Assembly (NCBI RefSeq): GCF_000720475.1
Contig: NZ_JOAP01000037.1
Location: forward strand, 6,858 to 70,857
Direction of reading: 5' to 3'
DNA: 64,000 nt
DNA from: Streptomyces aureocirculatus
Lineage (GTDB): Bacteria > Actinomycetota > Actinomycetes > Streptomycetales > Streptomycetaceae
Shown: positions 26,084-43,323 of the stretch, in pieces
Layout of the letters: each line of letters opens with the position of its first letter
How positions within the stretch are numbered: position 1 is the stretch's first letter
Translations under genes and position numbers: made by a program
The notes under the pieces: generated by a model
What the model saw: the letters and a program-made list of their open reading frames with translations, nothing else
Database searches by the model: none
What the model was told of the DNA's origin: nothing

Positions 26084-26392
26084 ATGAGCGAGACACGTGA
26101 GACGAGCGAGACGGGCGAGACGTACGGGAGGCTGGTCGATCTGCTGGTCGACCGGTTCGAGGTGGACCGTGCGGAGGTCGCCCCGGACACCAGGTTCGAG
26201 GACCTCGACATGGACTCGCTGTTCCTGGTCGAGCTGCTCCTCGTCATCCAGTCCGAGTTCAAGGTCGACATCGGTGAGGACGCGGCGACCCCGGGCGACA
26301 CGGTCGCGGCGGTCGCCGCACTCATCGAGGGAAGGCGCCCCCTCACGAGCCCGGGCGCCGGTACGGCGTCGATCACCGGAGACCGGGCGTAG
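26084..26392 (+). CDS. redQ: RedQ-like acyl carrier protein
   Basis: 102 residues. The phosphopantetheine serine is in DLDMDSLFLVELLL (about residue 46). The acidic four-helix ACP is flanked by a Thr/Glu-rich N-terminus and a loose C-terminal tail. It carries the growing acyl chain made by RedP and RedR and later released by RedJ. An AGGAG site sits 6-8 bases before the start. Confidence 0.92.
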   Translation: MSETRETSETGETYGRLVDLLVDRFEVDRAEVAPDTRFEDLDMDSLFLVELLLVIQSEFKVDIGEDAATPGDTVAAVAALIEGRRPLTSPGAGTASITGDRA

Positions 26393-26399
26393 GGCGGCC

Positions 26400-26660
26400 A
26401 TGACCACCGAAGAGTCGATCATCAACTACATCGCCGACGTCTGGCTAGACGGCGACACCGAAGGCCTCGACGCCCAACTCCCCATCACCGAGCTGAACAT
26501 CATCGACTCGGCCGGGATCTTCGACCTGGTGCACTACTTGCAGAGCGACTTCCGCGTCACCGTCCCGCTGCAGGAGATCTCCCCGGCGAACTTCCGGACC
26601 GTCGACTCGATCGCCGCGCTCGTCGAACGGCTGCGGGCCAAAGGAGAGAGCGTGCGATGA
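26400..26660 (+). CDS. redO: RedO-like prolyl carrier protein (PCP)
   Basis: 86 residues. The carrier motif is NIIDSAGIFDLVHYL, with the serine modified by RedU. It holds L-proline loaded by RedM, which RedW oxidises to the pyrrole. The start lies 7 bp after redQ, and the stop overlaps the redN ATG. Two carrier proteins side by side serve the two different halves of the molecule. Confidence 0.9.
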   Translation: MTTEESIINYIADVWLDGDTEGLDAQLPITELNIIDSAGIFDLVHYLQSDFRVTVPLQEISPANFRTVDSIAALVERLRAKGESVR

Positions 26661-28537
26661 CCGACGTCACGGACACCACGGCCCCGCCCGTACCCGACCC
26701 CGATGTCCCCCACGGCCATGACAACGCGGCCGTGCAACGGCAGATCGTGGACATCGTGGCCTCGCGGACCCTGTACGACGAGTCGTACCTGCTGCCCGAC
26801 AGCCACTTCGAGGCGGAGCTCGGCATCGACTCCGTGATCCACGAGTCGATCCTCGCCCTGGTGCGGGAACGCTTCGCGCTCGCCGCGCCGCTGCCCGCGG
26901 GTCTGGCGACGATCGGTGAGCTGACCGCCGCCGTGCGGGCCGCGCTCCCGGGCCCCCGGCCCGAGCCGAACGGCCCGCCCGCACCGGCCGCACCCGACGA
27001 CGACCCCCTCGTCGAAGCCGTCCTCCGCGCCGCCATGCACCACACCCAGTACCGGCGCGACCAACTGGCCCTCGACGCCGACTTCGAGGGGGAGCTCGGC
27101 GTCGACTCGGTGGTCCTCGTGTCGATCGTGGCCGACTGCGCCCGCGAACTCGGCCTGCCCGACAACCTCGCGGGCACGCTCACCGCGCCGACGCTGCGCG
27201 GTCTGATCTGCGCACTGCGCGACCACATCTCCGCGACGGCCGCCGGCGAGCAGCGGCCCGCGGACGAGGAGACGCCCTGGGACAGCCGGTCCATGAAGGA
27301 CTTCGTGGAGGAGCGCGACGGCGACCTCTTCGCCAAGACCCGCAGTTTCCGGTCCCATCTGCGTGGCCGCGAGGCCGAACGCCTCTACTGGTACGGCATG
27401 CCGCTGCAATCCCGCTGCGGCAACCGCGCGGTCATTCTCGACGAACACACCGGCCGCAAGCGCGAGTTCCTGATGTTCGCCTCCAACAACTACCTCGGGG
27501 TCGCCAACCACCCGAAGGTGATCGAGGCAATCTGCGACGCCACCCGCACCTTCGGCGCGACCCACACAGGATCGCGTTTCATCGGCGGCACCAACATGCT
27601 GCACAAGGAGCTGGAAAGGCGCCTCGCCGCGTTCAAGGGCCGACCGGCCTGCATCGTCTTCCCGGGCGGGTACGCGGCCAACCTCGGCACCATCTCCGCC
27701 CTCGTCAAGAGCTACGACACGCTGGTCGTCGACAAGCTCAACCACATGAGCATCGTCGACGGCGCCCGCCTCGCGGGCTCGGTCCGCAAGATCTACCAGC
27801 ACAACGACATGGCGGACCTGGAGCGCATCCTCAAGCGCTGCGACGACCGCGGCACCGGCAAACTCATCGTCGCCGACGGCGTGTTCAGCATGCACGGCGA
27901 CATCTGCGACCTGCCCGAGATCGTCCGGCTCGGCCGCGAGTACGGCGCCCGCGTCATGATCGACGACGCGCACGCCACGGGTGTGCTCGGCGAGCGCGGC
28001 TCGGGCACCGCCGAGCATTTCGGCCTCAAGGGCGAGGTCGACCTGGAGCTCGGCACCATGAGCAAGTCCCTCGCGGGCATGGGCGGTTTCGTCGTCGGCG
28101 AGGAGGACGTCGTCGAGTACCTGCGCTACTACGCCAGTTCGTACGTGTTCGCCGCCAACATCCCCGCCGGGGTCGCCGCCGGGCTCATCGCCTCCCTCGA
28201 CGTCATCGAGGCGGAGCCGGAGCGGCTCGTCCGGCTCTGGTCCAACATCCGCTTCCTGCACCGGCAGCTCGCCGACGCGGGCTTCGACCTGGAGAACACC
28301 GAGAGCGCCATCCTGCCGCTCGTCATCGGCGACGAGCGCAGGGCCCTGGAGATGGGCAGGGCCGTACGGGCCCGCGGCCTGTTCTGTCAGACGGTGGTGT
28401 TCCCCGGGGTGCCGCTCGGAGACGCGCGGCTACGGGTCAGCGTGACCTGCGAACACACCAGGGAGGACCTGGAGACGGCGGCGGGCGTCTTCGTCGAGGC
28501 CGCCCGCGAGACCGGCGTCCTGCCGTCGGCCGGGTGA
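26657..28537 (+). CDS. redN: RedN-like didomain ACP / alpha-oxoamine synthase
   Basis: 626 residues. Two acyl carrier domains come first, with serines at about 59 (LGIDSV) and 151 (LGVDSV). From about residue 215 a PLP-dependent alpha-oxoamine synthase follows: FASNNYLGVANHP, GSRFIGGTNMLHKELE, IDDAHATGVLGERGSG and the PLP lysine in TMSKSLAGMGGF. RedN holds malonyl, receives the pyrrolyl group from RedX, and its synthase domain condenses the beta-keto thioester with serine to give the hydroxybipyrrole methanol. The ATG overlaps the redO stop (ATGA). Confidence 0.94.
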   Translation: MTDVTDTTAPPVPDPDVPHGHDNAAVQRQIVDIVASRTLYDESYLLPDSHFEAELGIDSVIHESILALVRERFALAAPLPAGLATIGELTAAVRAALPGPRPEPNGPPAPAAPDDDPLVEAVLRAAMHHTQYRRDQLALDADFEGELGVDSVVLVSIVADCARELGLPDNLAGTLTAPTLRGLICALRDHISATAAGEQRPADEETPWDSRSMKDFVEERDGDLFAKTRSFRSHLRGREAERLYWYGMPLQSRCGNRAVILDEHTGRKREFLMFASNNYLGVANHPKVIEAICDATRTFGATHTGSRFIGGTNMLHKELERRLAAFKGRPACIVFPGGYAANLGTISALVKSYDTLVVDKLNHMSIVDGARLAGSVRKIYQHNDMADLERILKRCDDRGTGKLIVADGVFSMHGDICDLPEIVRLGREYGARVMIDDAHATGVLGERGSGTAEHFGLKGEVDLELGTMSKSLAGMGGFVVGEEDVVEYLRYYASSYVFAANIPAGVAAGLIASLDVIEAEPERLVRLWSNIRFLHRQLADAGFDLENTESAILPLVIGDERRALEMGRAVRARGLFCQTVVFPGVPLGDARLRVSVTCEHTREDLETAAGVFVEAARETGVLPSAG

Positions 28538-30360
28538 GCGCGATGACCCTCCGTACGCGGGACCTGTTCCGGTCCACCGCCGCCACCGCTCCCCCTGGCC
28601 CCTCCGACCCCACCGCCCCCACCGCCCCCACCGCCCCCTGTGAGCAGGCCCGGTCCGCCCTCACCTCACCGTCCGATGTCGCGCTCATCCGCAAACCGTG
28701 GCCGCAGGACGCCGGGCAGTCGGCGCGGCCCGCCTTCGTGGGGCCCGGCGCCTGCACGTACGGCGAACTCGCCGCGCAGGTCGCCGCCGTCGCCTCGGGG
28801 CTGCTCGGGCTCGGCGCCGAGGTCGGCGACCGGGTGGCGATCTGGGCGGACAAACAGCCGCGCTACGCGCAGGCGATCCTCGCCGCGCTGCACGCGGGCT
28901 GCGCGTATGTGCCGCTGGACGGCGGGCAGCCGGTGGCGCGGGTGCGGACGATCCTGGCGGACGCCGAACCCGTCGTCCTCGTCACGGACAGCCGACGCCT
29001 GGCGGCCCTCGCCGACCGCCCGCTCCCCGCGTCGGTACGGGCGGTCGTGCTCACGGACGACGAGCCACCGCGCCCCGACGGCGGCGGCAAGGACGAGTCC
29101 CGGCGCCCGGCACCGTTCGGCGAGGCGCCTCGTGCGCCCGCCGTGCACGGCTGGTCCGCGTTCACCTCGAACGCCGCGGGTCATGTCGTCCTGCTGCCGT
29201 CCCTGGAGCGCGACGACCTGGCCGCGCTCCTGTACACATCGGGGTCGACAGGCACCCCCAAGGGTGTCCGCATCACGTACCGCAACCTCGCGTGCTTCAT
29301 CCGGTGGGCGCGCGACGAACTCGACGTCGGGCCCGGCGACGTGTTCGCGGGCCACGCCTCGTTCAACTTCGACCTGTCGACCTTCGACCTGTTCACAGCC
29401 CTGTCGGCGGGAGCGGGCCTGTGGATCGTGCCGGACGCGGCGACCCGGGACGTGGGCGCGCTCGCCGCGGGCATCCGCGAACACGGCGTCAGCGTCTGGT
29501 ACTCGGTGCCGTCCGTGCTGCATCTGCTCACGGTCTCGGACGCGCTCACCACCGACACCGCCCGGAGTCTGCGGTACGTCCTGTTCGCGGGCGAGGTGTT
29601 CCCGATGCCGCAGTTGCGCGCGCTCGCGGCCCGGCTCACGCCGGACACCGGGCTCTACAACCTGTACGGGCCCACCGAGACGAACGTGTGCACGTACCAC
29701 CGGGTGCGCCCGGAGGACCTGTCACGGCACGAACCCGTGCCCATCGGCACCCCGCTGCCCGGCGCCAAGGTGTCCGTCGTCGACGACGCGGGCCGGGTGC
29801 TCACCGGGCCCGACGCGTTCGGGGAACTCGTCGTCGAGGGCGACTGCGTCACCCCCGGCTACTGGCGCCGCGAGTCCGAGCCCGCGGCGGCCGGGCACCG
29901 CCAGGGCCGCCACGCCACCGGCGACCTGGTGGGCCTCGACGACGGCGCCCTCGTGTACCGGGGCCGCAAGGACCGCATGGTGAAACTGGCCGGGCACCGC
30001 GTGGAACTGGGCGAGATCGAGGCCGCCGTGCTGCGGCACCCCGGCATCGCGCACGCCGCGGTCGTCGTCACCGACGGCGGCACCGACAGCGGCAACGACA
30101 CCGGCACCGGCACCGGCACCGGAAGCAGCGACCTCTCGGGGGTCGCCCTCTACTTCACCCTCAGCGGCAGCACCCCGCGGCCCGGACTCATCGAGCTCAA
30201 GCGGCACTGCGCGCGGTACCTGCCCCGCTACATGGTGCCGCGCACGGCCACCTGCCTCGACGAACTGCCGCGCAACGCCAACGGCAAGACCGACTACCAG
30301 CGCCTCGGCGGCGCGGCGCCCGCTTCCGCCACCGCCCCGCGCGCCGTGCCCGGCAAGTGA
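28534..30360 (+). CDS. redM: RedM-like L-proline adenylation enzyme
   Basis: 608 residues from the GTG at 28534, which overlaps the redN stop; an ATG at 28543 is an alternative. Stand-alone NRPS adenylation domain: LLYTSGSTGTPKGVRITY, NLYGPTETNVCTY, YRGRKDRMVKLAGHRVELGEIE and the terminal NANGKTDYQ. It activates L-proline and loads RedO. There are low-complexity stretches: an APTAPTAPC N-terminus and a GTGTGTGSS loop near residue 530. Confidence 0.93.
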   Translation: MSAMTLRTRDLFRSTAATAPPGPSDPTAPTAPTAPCEQARSALTSPSDVALIRKPWPQDAGQSARPAFVGPGACTYGELAAQVAAVASGLLGLGAEVGDRVAIWADKQPRYAQAILAALHAGCAYVPLDGGQPVARVRTILADAEPVVLVTDSRRLAALADRPLPASVRAVVLTDDEPPRPDGGGKDESRRPAPFGEAPRAPAVHGWSAFTSNAAGHVVLLPSLERDDLAALLYTSGSTGTPKGVRITYRNLACFIRWARDELDVGPGDVFAGHASFNFDLSTFDLFTALSAGAGLWIVPDAATRDVGALAAGIREHGVSVWYSVPSVLHLLTVSDALTTDTARSLRYVLFAGEVFPMPQLRALAARLTPDTGLYNLYGPTETNVCTYHRVRPEDLSRHEPVPIGTPLPGAKVSVVDDAGRVLTGPDAFGELVVEGDCVTPGYWRRESEPAAAGHRQGRHATGDLVGLDDGALVYRGRKDRMVKLAGHRVELGEIEAAVLRHPGIAHAAVVVTDGGTDSGNDTGTGTGTGSSDLSGVALYFTLSGSTPRPGLIELKRHCARYLPRYMVPRTATCLDELPRNANGKTDYQRLGGAAPASATAPRAVPGK

Positions 30361-30371
30361 CGGAGACGTAC

Positions 30372-38459
<8,088 letters not shown>

Positions 38460-38518
38460 CATCCCCCGCCAGCGATCCCGCGCCCGATCCCGCCCGCCCC
38501 GAGCCCGAGAGGAACCCG

Positions 38519-39346
38519 ATGCCCCGCACCGAACGGCCGCAGGCGCCGGCCCGCGCCTGGTTCACAGGCCCCGGCTTCGCGCCCGCACCCGGCGCCGCCG
38601 ATACCGCGGGGCCCCGGCTGATCTGCTTCGGCTACGCGGGCGGCACCCCGTCCGTCTTCCGCGACTGGGCGGACAGGATCGGGCCCGGCGTCACCGTCGT
38701 ACCCGTCCTGCTGCCCGGCCGTGGCCTGCGGAGCGACGAGGCCCCGTACACGGAGATGGCGGAACTGGCACGGGACGCGACCGAGGCCCTGATCGCGGCC
38801 GGGCACGCCGCCCCCGGATCCCGGCACGTCTTCTTCGGGCACAGCATGGGCGCGCTGCTCGCCTACGAGGTCGCCTGCGCGCTGCGGGACCGCGGCCTGC
38901 CCGGACCCCGGCACCTGTTCGTGTCCGGCAGCAAGGCGCCGCACCTGTACGGCGGCCCGGACGGCCAGGAGCTCGGCGACGACGCCCTGCGGCAACTCGT
39001 GCGCGACCTCGGCGCGCTGCGCCCCGACGACCGGGTGGGCAGCGCCTATCTGGAGCGCAGACTGCCGGTGCTGCGTGCCGACCTGACGCTGTGCGCGCAC
39101 TACCGCTGGCGGCCGCGCCGCCCGCTCGACTGCCCGATGACGGCGTTCTCCGCGACCCACGACCCGATCGCCCCGCCCGCCCAGGTGGAGGCGTGGCGGG
39201 CGTACACCGCCGCCTCCCTGCTGCACCGCAGGGTGCGGGGCGGCCACTTCTACCTGAACGGACCCGCACGGCTTCCGCTCCTTCGTGAGCTGCGCGCCGA
39301 ACTCACCCGTACCGCCGAGGAGAGGGAACCCTCATGGACCTACTGA
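38519..39346 (+). CDS. redJ: RedJ-like type II thioesterase
   Basis: 275 residues, alpha/beta hydrolase. Catalytic serine in FFGHSMGALLAYE, aspartate in SATHDPIAPP, histidine in VRGGHFYLNG. The ATG at 38519 follows GAGAGGA. RedJ of S. coelicolor is a thioesterase that releases dodecanoate from RedQ so that RedL can use it. The 3' end overlaps redI by 13 bp. Confidence 0.93.
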   Translation: MPRTERPQAPARAWFTGPGFAPAPGAADTAGPRLICFGYAGGTPSVFRDWADRIGPGVTVVPVLLPGRGLRSDEAPYTEMAELARDATEALIAAGHAAPGSRHVFFGHSMGALLAYEVACALRDRGLPGPRHLFVSGSKAPHLYGGPDGQELGDDALRQLVRDLGALRPDDRVGSAYLERRLPVLRADLTLCAHYRWRPRRPLDCPMTAFSATHDPIAPPAQVEAWRAYTAASLLHRRVRGGHFYLNGPARLPLLRELRAELTRTAEEREPSWTY

Positions 39347-40476
39347 GCCTGGCCAGGGCCGTCAAGGACCGGGCGCAGGAGCCGTTCACGGGCCTGGCCA
39401 CGATGGCAAGGACCGTCGCGGACCCGCGCCTTCCGCTGCTGCTCACGCTCAACCGCACCCTGTTCACCCCGTCGTACCGGGCGTCGTTCCTGGCCGCGGC
39501 CGCGGGCTCCGGTGTGCTGCGCTGCATGGCGACACGCCCCTGCGACCTGGAGAGCCTCGCCGAACACCTGGGCACGGGCCGCGAGGAGCGGCAACGCCTT
39601 CGTGCCTGGCTGGACATCGGGGTGCGCCTCGGCGAACTCGACCGGCGCGAGGGCTGCTACCGGCTCAGGAGCCGTACCGCCAAGGCGCTGGCGCAGGTCG
39701 GCAACGACGCCGTCGCGGCGACCCTCGAAGAGCTGCTCCGCTTCCATGTGCCTGCGCTGCGGGACGCCCCGCGGATGCTCCAGGGCGGCGGCCGGTTCGG
39801 TCTCTGTGACCAGGACGGCCTGGTCGTCGCGCGGTCGTCCCTGGTGGTGCGCGGCTTCGTCGAGGCGGCCGTCAGGAAGGCGCTGCCGCGCACCGCGCCG
39901 GTGCGGCTCCTGGAGGTCGGCTGCGGCAGCGGCGCCTACGTGCGGTACGCGGCGGAGCTCAATCCGCGCCTGACCGCACTCGCCGTCGACGTGCAGGCGG
40001 AGGTCGCCGAGCAGGCGGCCAAGAACATGGCCCAGTGGGGGCTCGCGGACCGCGTCGAGACCCGCCACGGCGATCTGCGCACGCTCGACCTGCAACCGCA
40101 GTTCGACATCGTCACGATGCACAACAACATCTACTACTTCCCGCAGGACGAGCGCGCCGAGGTCCTCGCGCGCGCCCGCTCCCTGCTCGCCCCCGGCGGC
40201 ACGCTGCTGCTCACCTCCTCCTGCCGGGGCAGCGGCACCCTCGGCCTCGAAGTGCTCAACCTGTGGTTCGAGTACGCGCGGTTCGGCGGGCCCCTGCCGC
40301 GCGAGGACGAACTGCTCGGCCAGCTCGGTGAGGCCGGTTTCGACGACGTACGGGCCACGCGGGTGCTGCCGGGACAGGCGTTCCGCGCGTTCACCGGCAG
40401 CAACTCCGCGACGGGCCCGACCGGGGCACTCCCGGCCCGCTCCGCCACCACCACCGTCGAGAGGGCCACGTCATGA
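39334..40476 (+). CDS. redI: RedI-like SAM-dependent O-methyltransferase
   Basis: 380 residues. SAM-binding motif LLEVGCGSGAYVRYA (about residue 190), then FDIVTMHNNIYYFPQDER and LLAPGGTLLLTSS, typical class I methyltransferase motifs. The first 150 residues form a helical dimerisation-like region. RedI (PigF in Serratia) methylates the hydroxyl of HBC to give MBC. It overlaps redJ by 13 bp and redH by four (ATGA). Confidence 0.92.
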   Translation: MDLLSLARAVKDRAQEPFTGLATMARTVADPRLPLLLTLNRTLFTPSYRASFLAAAAGSGVLRCMATRPCDLESLAEHLGTGREERQRLRAWLDIGVRLGELDRREGCYRLRSRTAKALAQVGNDAVAATLEELLRFHVPALRDAPRMLQGGGRFGLCDQDGLVVARSSLVVRGFVEAAVRKALPRTAPVRLLEVGCGSGAYVRYAAELNPRLTALAVDVQAEVAEQAAKNMAQWGLADRVETRHGDLRTLDLQPQFDIVTMHNNIYYFPQDERAEVLARARSLLAPGGTLLLTSSCRGSGTLGLEVLNLWFEYARFGGPLPREDELLGQLGEAGFDDVRATRVLPGQAFRAFTGSNSATGPTGALPARSATTTVERATS

Positions 40477-43265
40477 CGACGAAGGCGACGACCGAGACCG
40501 GTACCGAAGCGACGACCGGGACCGGGGCGACGACCGGGACCGGGACCGGGGCCCAGGAGGCCCCTGTCGCGGCGGGCGCGGCCGCGCACGCGGACCTCGT
40601 GGCCGTGCTCGGCAGCCCGCACCCGGCGGGCCCCGACGAGCTCGGCGGCAAGGGCGCCCGGCTCGACGAGCTGATCCGGGCGGGGCTTCCGGTGCCGCCC
40701 GCGTTCTGTCTCACCACCGGGCTCTTCGAGCTGTTCCTGCGCGAGAGCGGCCTCACCGCCGAACTCCGCGCCGCCGAGGCCCGCTCCGCGCCACCGGCCG
40801 CCGTCCGCGAGGTGATCCTGGCCCGGGACGTCCCGGAGCCCCTTGCCCGCACGATCCTGGCGGCGTACGAGGCCCTCGGCCGCCCGCGGGTCGCGGTGCG
40901 CTCCTCCGCGCCGCGCGAGGACTCCGCCGAGCGCTCCTTCGCCGGTCAGCACGACACCGTCCTCGATGTGTCCGGGGACGCGGCGCTGCTCGACGCGGTC
41001 AAGGTCTGCTGGGCGTCGCTGTGGTCGGACCGCGCCGCCGCCTACCGCGCCGGGGAGCCCGCGGGGGCCATCGCCGTCGTCGTGCAGGAGATGGTGCCCG
41101 CCGACGTCAGCGGGGTGCTCTTCACCGTCGACCCGATCGGCGGCAGGCCGCACCGCCTGGTGGTGGAGGCCTGCTGCGGGCTCGGCGAGGGCCTGGTGTC
41201 CGGCAGGGTCTCCAGCGACTTCTTCGTGGTGGACGACCGCACGCTCGACGTCGTCGAGGAACGCGTGCGCTACAAGGTCACCAAGTGCGCGCCGCTCGCG
41301 CCGGGACGCATCGGCATGACGAAGGTCGACGCCGCCGACCGGGACGCCCCCTGCCTGACGCGCGACCAGCTCGCCGCCCTCGCCAGGACCGCCCTCGACG
41401 TCCGGGCCCGGTACGGCACGGAGCAGGACATCGAGTGGGCGCTGCGCGACGGGGCGCTGTATCTGCTCCAGGCCCGCCCGATCACCACCCGGCCCCGGCC
41501 CGAGGCCTCGGGCGACGCCCGCAGCCCCTACCTCCCCGAACGCCTCGAAGGGCAGCCGGACACCGTGCGGCACGGCACCCTCTGGTCGCGCATGGACATC
41601 GGGGAGATCTTCGTCGGCCTGATGACCCCGCTCGGCCTGAGCTTCGCCCGCCACTACCAGGACCATGTGCACGGCGACTGCGCGGCGGCGCTCGGCGTGC
41701 GCGAGACCGGTGACGTGGGCCTGCACATGGGCTTCCTCCAGGGCCATGTGTACCTCAACATCTCCTACACCTCCTACCTCCTCGGCCAGGCCCTGCCCAC
41801 CCGCGACCAGCGGCACTTCACCCGCCGGTTCGTCAGCGAGGAGGTGGACCTGGCGACGTACGAGAACCCGTTCGGCACCTTCCCCGGCGGCATGCGGGAC
41901 CTGCTCTCGGCCACGCACTGGCTGCGGGCCACGGCGAACGAGATGCTGGTGATGAAGGGCCGCGCCCGCACCATGGTCGACGCCCGCCTCTACGAGTTCG
42001 ACCGGGCCCGGCGCCTGGACCTGACCCGGATGGGCCGCCGCGAACTGCACGCCGAACTCAGCCGCTACCTGGACTACTTCCACGACGCGCACGTCGGCTA
42101 CATGCCGTACTACATCAACGCGTTCGGCTTCTACGGCATCCTCACCGAGCTGTGCGCCCGCTGGCTCGGCGCCGCGGGCGACAACCTCCAGAACCGCATC
42201 AAGACCGATATGTCGAGCCTGCGCACGGTCGCCTCGGCCCAGGAGATCTGGGCCGTCGCCCAGGCCGCGAAGGCCAGGCCGCGGGTCATGGAGATCATCG
42301 AGGCGGCGCCTCTGGAGGAGGTCGCGGACCAACTGCGCGCCGACCCGGACGGCGAGGCGTTCTGGCAGGCGCAGATGGAGCCGTTCCTGCGCGCCAACGG
42401 CACCCGCGGCCGCCAGGAGATGGAGCTCACCCACCAGCGCTGGATCGACGACCCCTCGTACATCTTCCAGATGATCCGCCGCTACGCCGCCGACGGCTTC
42501 ACCGCCGACGACATCATGGGCCGCAGCCGCGCCCGGCAGGAGGGCGACGCCCGGGAGGTCCTGAAGAAGCTGCCGCTGCCGCAGCGGGCCACCATCGAGG
42601 GCCTCATCTCGATGTACGCCCTGTGCAGCGAGCTGCGCGAGACCACCCGGATGTCGATGATCACGTCGATCTGGCTGGTCAGGAACGTCGTGTACGAGGT
42701 GGGGCGGCGGCTTGTCGATGAGGGGCTGCTGCACTCCCTGGACGAGGTGGCCTACCTCGACTTCGCCGACGTACGCGGCTATCTGGCCGGTGAGCTGCCC
42801 GCGCGTGCCGTGTTCCCGCGGGCGAGGACCGAGGAGCGGCGCCGGGTGCACGAGTACCGCAACCGGCTGCCGGAGCCGCCGCTCACCTTCGTCGGTGAGC
42901 ACGACAGCACGCGCGCGGTGCGACCCGTGAAGGACGGGGCGCGCCTTGCGGGGCTCGGATCGAGCCCCGGGCGGATCGTGGGGCGGGCCCGCATCGTCGA
43001 GGACCTGGTGTGGCAGGCCGACGAGTTCCAGGCCGGCGAGATCCTGGTCACCCGGCACACGGACGCCTCCTGGACACCGCTGTTCGCCATCGCCGGCGGG
43101 GTCGTCACGGACATCGGCTCGATGCTCTCGCACAGCTCGATCGTGTCCCGGGAGTTCAACGTGCCCTCGGTGGTCAACACCAAGTACGCCACGCAAGTGA
43201 TCAACACCGGCGACATGGTCATGGTCGACGGCGACACCGGTGTCGTCGAGGTCGTGGAGGGCTGA
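40473..43265 (+). CDS. redH: RedH-like prodiginine condensing enzyme (PEP-synthase-like)
   Basis: 930 residues. The N-terminus (about 45-340) is a PEP-synthase/PPDK-like ATP-grasp domain (LGGKGARLDELIRAGLPVPPAFCL, then VAVRSSAPREDS). The C-terminus (about 815-925) is a PEP-utilising swivelling domain with the phospho-histidine in GSMLSHSSIVSREFNVPS. RedH/PigC joins MBC aldehyde and 2-undecylpyrrole, using ATP, to form undecylprodigiosin. The first 40 residues are a Thr/Gly/Ala low-complexity tail (ATTGTGATTGTGTG) from a repeated ACCGGG DNA stretch at about 40500-40555. Confidence 0.94.
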   Translation: MTTKATTETGTEATTGTGATTGTGTGAQEAPVAAGAAAHADLVAVLGSPHPAGPDELGGKGARLDELIRAGLPVPPAFCLTTGLFELFLRESGLTAELRAAEARSAPPAAVREVILARDVPEPLARTILAAYEALGRPRVAVRSSAPREDSAERSFAGQHDTVLDVSGDAALLDAVKVCWASLWSDRAAAYRAGEPAGAIAVVVQEMVPADVSGVLFTVDPIGGRPHRLVVEACCGLGEGLVSGRVSSDFFVVDDRTLDVVEERVRYKVTKCAPLAPGRIGMTKVDAADRDAPCLTRDQLAALARTALDVRARYGTEQDIEWALRDGALYLLQARPITTRPRPEASGDARSPYLPERLEGQPDTVRHGTLWSRMDIGEIFVGLMTPLGLSFARHYQDHVHGDCAAALGVRETGDVGLHMGFLQGHVYLNISYTSYLLGQALPTRDQRHFTRRFVSEEVDLATYENPFGTFPGGMRDLLSATHWLRATANEMLVMKGRARTMVDARLYEFDRARRLDLTRMGRRELHAELSRYLDYFHDAHVGYMPYYINAFGFYGILTELCARWLGAAGDNLQNRIKTDMSSLRTVASAQEIWAVAQAAKARPRVMEIIEAAPLEEVADQLRADPDGEAFWQAQMEPFLRANGTRGRQEMELTHQRWIDDPSYIFQMIRRYAADGFTADDIMGRSRARQEGDAREVLKKLPLPQRATIEGLISMYALCSELRETTRMSMITSIWLVRNVVYEVGRRLVDEGLLHSLDEVAYLDFADVRGYLAGELPARAVFPRARTEERRRVHEYRNRLPEPPLTFVGEHDSTRAVRPVKDGARLAGLGSSPGRIVGRARIVEDLVWQADEFQAGEILVTRHTDASWTPLFAIAGGVVTDIGSMLSHSSIVSREFNVPSVVNTKYATQVINTGDMVMVDGDTGVVEVVEG

Positions 43266-43323
43266 GCGCCCCGCTCGCCGGGCCGGCACGCGAGGTACAC
43301 GAGAGGAAGGCGAGACGTTCCAG